A DNA stretch of 31,991 bases. Source: Nitrososphaerota archaeon (lineage in GTDB: Archaea; Thermoproteota; Nitrososphaeria; Nitrososphaerales; UBA183). The notes beneath the pieces were generated by a model, which had not been told where the DNA came from, did not search any database, and saw only the letters and a list, made by a program, of their open reading frames with translations. The translations under genes and the position numbers were made by a program. Shown here piece after piece: positions 30,877 to 31,991 of the stretch (position 1 is its first letter; the number at the start of each line of letters is the position of its first letter). The stretch is from contig JAPCJR010000006.1 of the NCBI GenBank assembly GCA_027886865.1, positions 70,749 to 102,739 on the forward strand, in the 5' to 3' direction.

Positions 30877-31375
30877 CTCTGACTCTCCTGTATCCCTTAT
30901 TAGTCTTGTCCCTCAATTTGAAGACCACCTCTAGTATGCCGTTAGAATACGACGCGGTCCCGGACTCCGGGTCTATCGCGTTCTGGAGGGTCAGCTCCAT
31001 CTTGTAATTCCTCTCGCCCTTGGTCGCGTTCAACGACACGCGGTCCTCGAGCGCGGATATCTGAACGTCCTCTTTCTCGACGCCGGGAAGCTCGACAAGG
31101 AGCCTGAGGTTGCCTTCCTTCTCATCGACTACCTGCTCGTAGATCGGGGCGCGGAACCCGTCCGGTCCGACGAGATTGTCACCGAAGAACTGTATCCGGG
31201 GCTTACCCTCTGGGCCGAAGCCCATCGCCATCCCAGCGACCACCGGCTTGGAGAACGCCTTCTGTCCGGTGTTCACGCTAGACCGGATAGTCTGCTCTAA
31301 GCTCCGTTCGAACTCCTCGAAGAAGCGGTCGAGTTCGTCGAGCACGTCACGGAGGTTCTTTCTCTCTTCTGACAC
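30869..31375 (-). CDS. hsp20: Hsp20/alpha-crystallin small heat shock protein
   Basis: ATP-independent holdase chaperone, 168 aa from GTG 31375 (GTG 31384 adds three residues). The N-terminal region is helical and charged (LDELDRFFEEFERSLEQ). The alpha-crystallin domain covers about 75-160: YEQVVDEKEGNLRLLVELPGV with EKEDVQI, then the strand motif ASYSNGILEVVFKL, which holds the A-x-x-x-n-G-v-L signature. The C-terminal IxI motif is not obvious (RRVRVV). It leads the hsp20-cdc48 operon, with the two frames overlapping by 8 nt. A TATA element at about 31401-31408 (GTTTAACC) lies 30 bp upstream, and a palindrome covers the start region. Confidence 0.93.
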   Translation of the reverse strand: MSEERKNLRDVLDELDRFFEEFERSLEQTIRSSVNTGQKAFSKPVVAGMAMGFGPEGKPRIQFFGDNLVGPDGFRAPIYEQVVDEKEGNLRLLVELPGVEKEDVQISALEDRVSLNATKGERNYKMELTLQNAIDPESGTASYSNGILEVVFKLRDKTNKGYRRVRVV

Positions 31376-31376
31376 G

Positions 31377-31391
31377 TTAACCACTGGTTAA
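31377..31391. promoter_or_regulatory. 15-bp palindrome at the hsp20 transcription start (candidate operator)
   Basis: TTAACCA-C-TGGTTAA has perfect 7-bp arms. It lies at the predicted start of the hsp20 transcript, directly before GTG 31375, where a bound repressor would block RNA polymerase. The divergent winged-helix gene is the obvious candidate regulator. Confidence 0.6.
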
Positions 31392-31397
31392 TTAGCC

Positions 31398-31422
31398 AAA
31401 GGTTAAACGTTTATGAACCTTT
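31398..31422. promoter_or_regulatory. Second inverted repeat between hsp20 and the regulator gene
   Basis: AAAGGTT and AACCTTT, 7-bp arms, 11-nt spacer that includes the palindrome AAACGTTT. It covers the hsp20 TATA region and ATG 31413 of the regulator. It shares the GGTT/AACC half-site with the first repeat, so one protein may bind both. Confidence 0.5.
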
Positions 31423-31991
31423 CTCTTTCACCAATCCACGATTTGGTCACCATAGAGGAGGTCGCCAGTTCGAGACTGCGGCTGAAGATGGCGAACCTCC
31501 TCTCCTCGCGTCCTGCGACCCTAGGCGAGCTGGCCGCCCTCGCTGGGATCTCGGTCCAGGGCGTGCTGAAGCACCTGAACAAGATCGCCGAACAAGGGAT
31601 GCTGAAGGAGGAGACGATGAAGGGAGGGAAATACCTCAGGCAGAGGAAGCTCTACTCCATCGAGAGCAGGAAGATAGCGGACTACTCAGAGGGGGAGCTG
31701 CTGGTCGCCACTATCGGCCGGTCGGAGAAGGAACCCCCGCTGAGGGTCAAAGACGCCTACGAAGAGCTGGACTCGTTGGCGCAGGACATCGTCATCCTGA
31801 GGAGGCGGGCGAGGGAGCTGTCCCACAGGATGAAGAGGGTGCTGGAAGAGGTGACGGAGGACGAGTCCAGGATAGGGGCGTTGATCGATGGGCTCCCTCT
31901 GTCTCCGGAAGAGAGGCAGATAGCTTACCTTATCTTCGCTGAAGACACACCAGAGCACGCGAGGGCCATCTTGAAACAGCACTACGGCTGC
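31413..31991 (+). CDS. Winged-helix (ArsR-like) transcriptional regulator, 3' end beyond window
   Basis: The reading frame is open from ATG 31413 to the window end (193 codons, no stop), so the C-terminus is missing. A winged helix-turn-helix lies at about 20-80: RLKMANLLSSRPATL, then ELAALAGISVQGVLKHLNKI as the helix-turn-helix and KYLRQRKLYSI as the wing. The rest is helical and charged (LAQDIVILRRRARELSHRMKRVLEE), probably for dimerisation. It stands head to head with hsp20-cdc48, the same neighbour types as the targets of the heat-shock repressor Phr in Pyrococcus. That it represses hsp20 is inferred. TTG 31443 is a second possible start, with a TATA-like GTTTATGAA 31 bp upstream. Confidence 0.83.
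   Translation, partial: MNLSLSPIHDLVTIEEVASSRLRLKMANLLSSRPATLGELAALAGISVQGVLKHLNKIAEQGMLKEETMKGGKYLRQRKLYSIESRKIADYSEGELLVATIGRSEKEPPLRVKDAYEELDSLAQDIVILRRRARELSHRMKRVLEEVTEDESRIGALIDGLPLSPEERQIAYLIFAEDTPEHARAILKQHYGC

Noticed and set aside
1..31991. CRISPR arrays, insertion sequences or prophage
   Set aside because: No spaced direct repeats, transposase, integrase or phage structural gene was seen; the only tandem repeat is the short GAGT run at 9844-9862.

Overview
The window is a compact, GC-rich archaeal chromosome segment. Evidence for Archaea: a class I lysyl-tRNA synthetase, a two-ring Cdc48 ATPase with a C-terminal Tyr-Tyr-Arg tail next to an Hsp20, an archaeal TrpB2, a rhodanese-less ThiI, and many genes with an AT-rich TATA box 26-33 bp upstream of the start codon and no Shine-Dalgarno sequence (leaderless transcripts). 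A tRNA-Arg with a likely 16-nt intron in its variable loop fits the TACK archaea, such as Nitrososphaeria-like lineages. I cannot place the organism more precisely.

Layout. 1-5653, minus strand: an ABC-2 exporter (ATPase plus permease), then a membrane cluster of DUF4129 protein, small membrane protein, MoxR ATPase, DUF58 protein and another membrane protein. 5769-11144: PfkB sugar kinase, ornithine carbamoyltransferase, TrpB2, DUF1697 protein, and a membrane protein with a UbiA-like look and an extracellular lectin-like domain. 11137-16829: ThiI divergent from an AIR-synthase-like protein, an M1 aminopeptidase with HEAT repeats, a HAD phosphatase, and an unlisted 40-aa membrane peptide. 16940-21416: a conserved-looking unknown, the TldD/TldE protease pair, an ACT-domain regulator and a coiled-coil protein.

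21513-23958 is a folate island: dihydropteroate synthase (FolP), HPPK (FolK), dihydroneopterin aldolase (FolB) and a CADD-family protein. The CADD-like protein keeps what I believe are all the metal ligands plus the sacrificial Tyr and the Lys of the chlamydial para-aminobenzoate (pABA) synthase. The island could therefore make both halves of dihydropteroate, the pterin by FolB-FolK and pABA by the self-sacrificing enzyme, for FolP to join. This is the most interesting system I see.

23968-26877: NADP-type isocitrate dehydrogenase, acylphosphatase, a small membrane protein with an overlapping 28-codon ORF, the intron-containing tRNA-Arg, and a lower-GC LAGLIDADG homing endonuclease-like gene. 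26998-31991: lysyl-tRNA synthetase, then a stress operon (Hsp20-Cdc48) divergent from a winged-helix regulator that runs off the window. Two inverted repeats lie in the short gap between them, a plausible autoregulated heat-shock switch similar in layout to Phr of Pyrococcus.

There is no gene-free stretch above 300 bases. I saw no CRISPR array, rRNA, insertion sequence or prophage.
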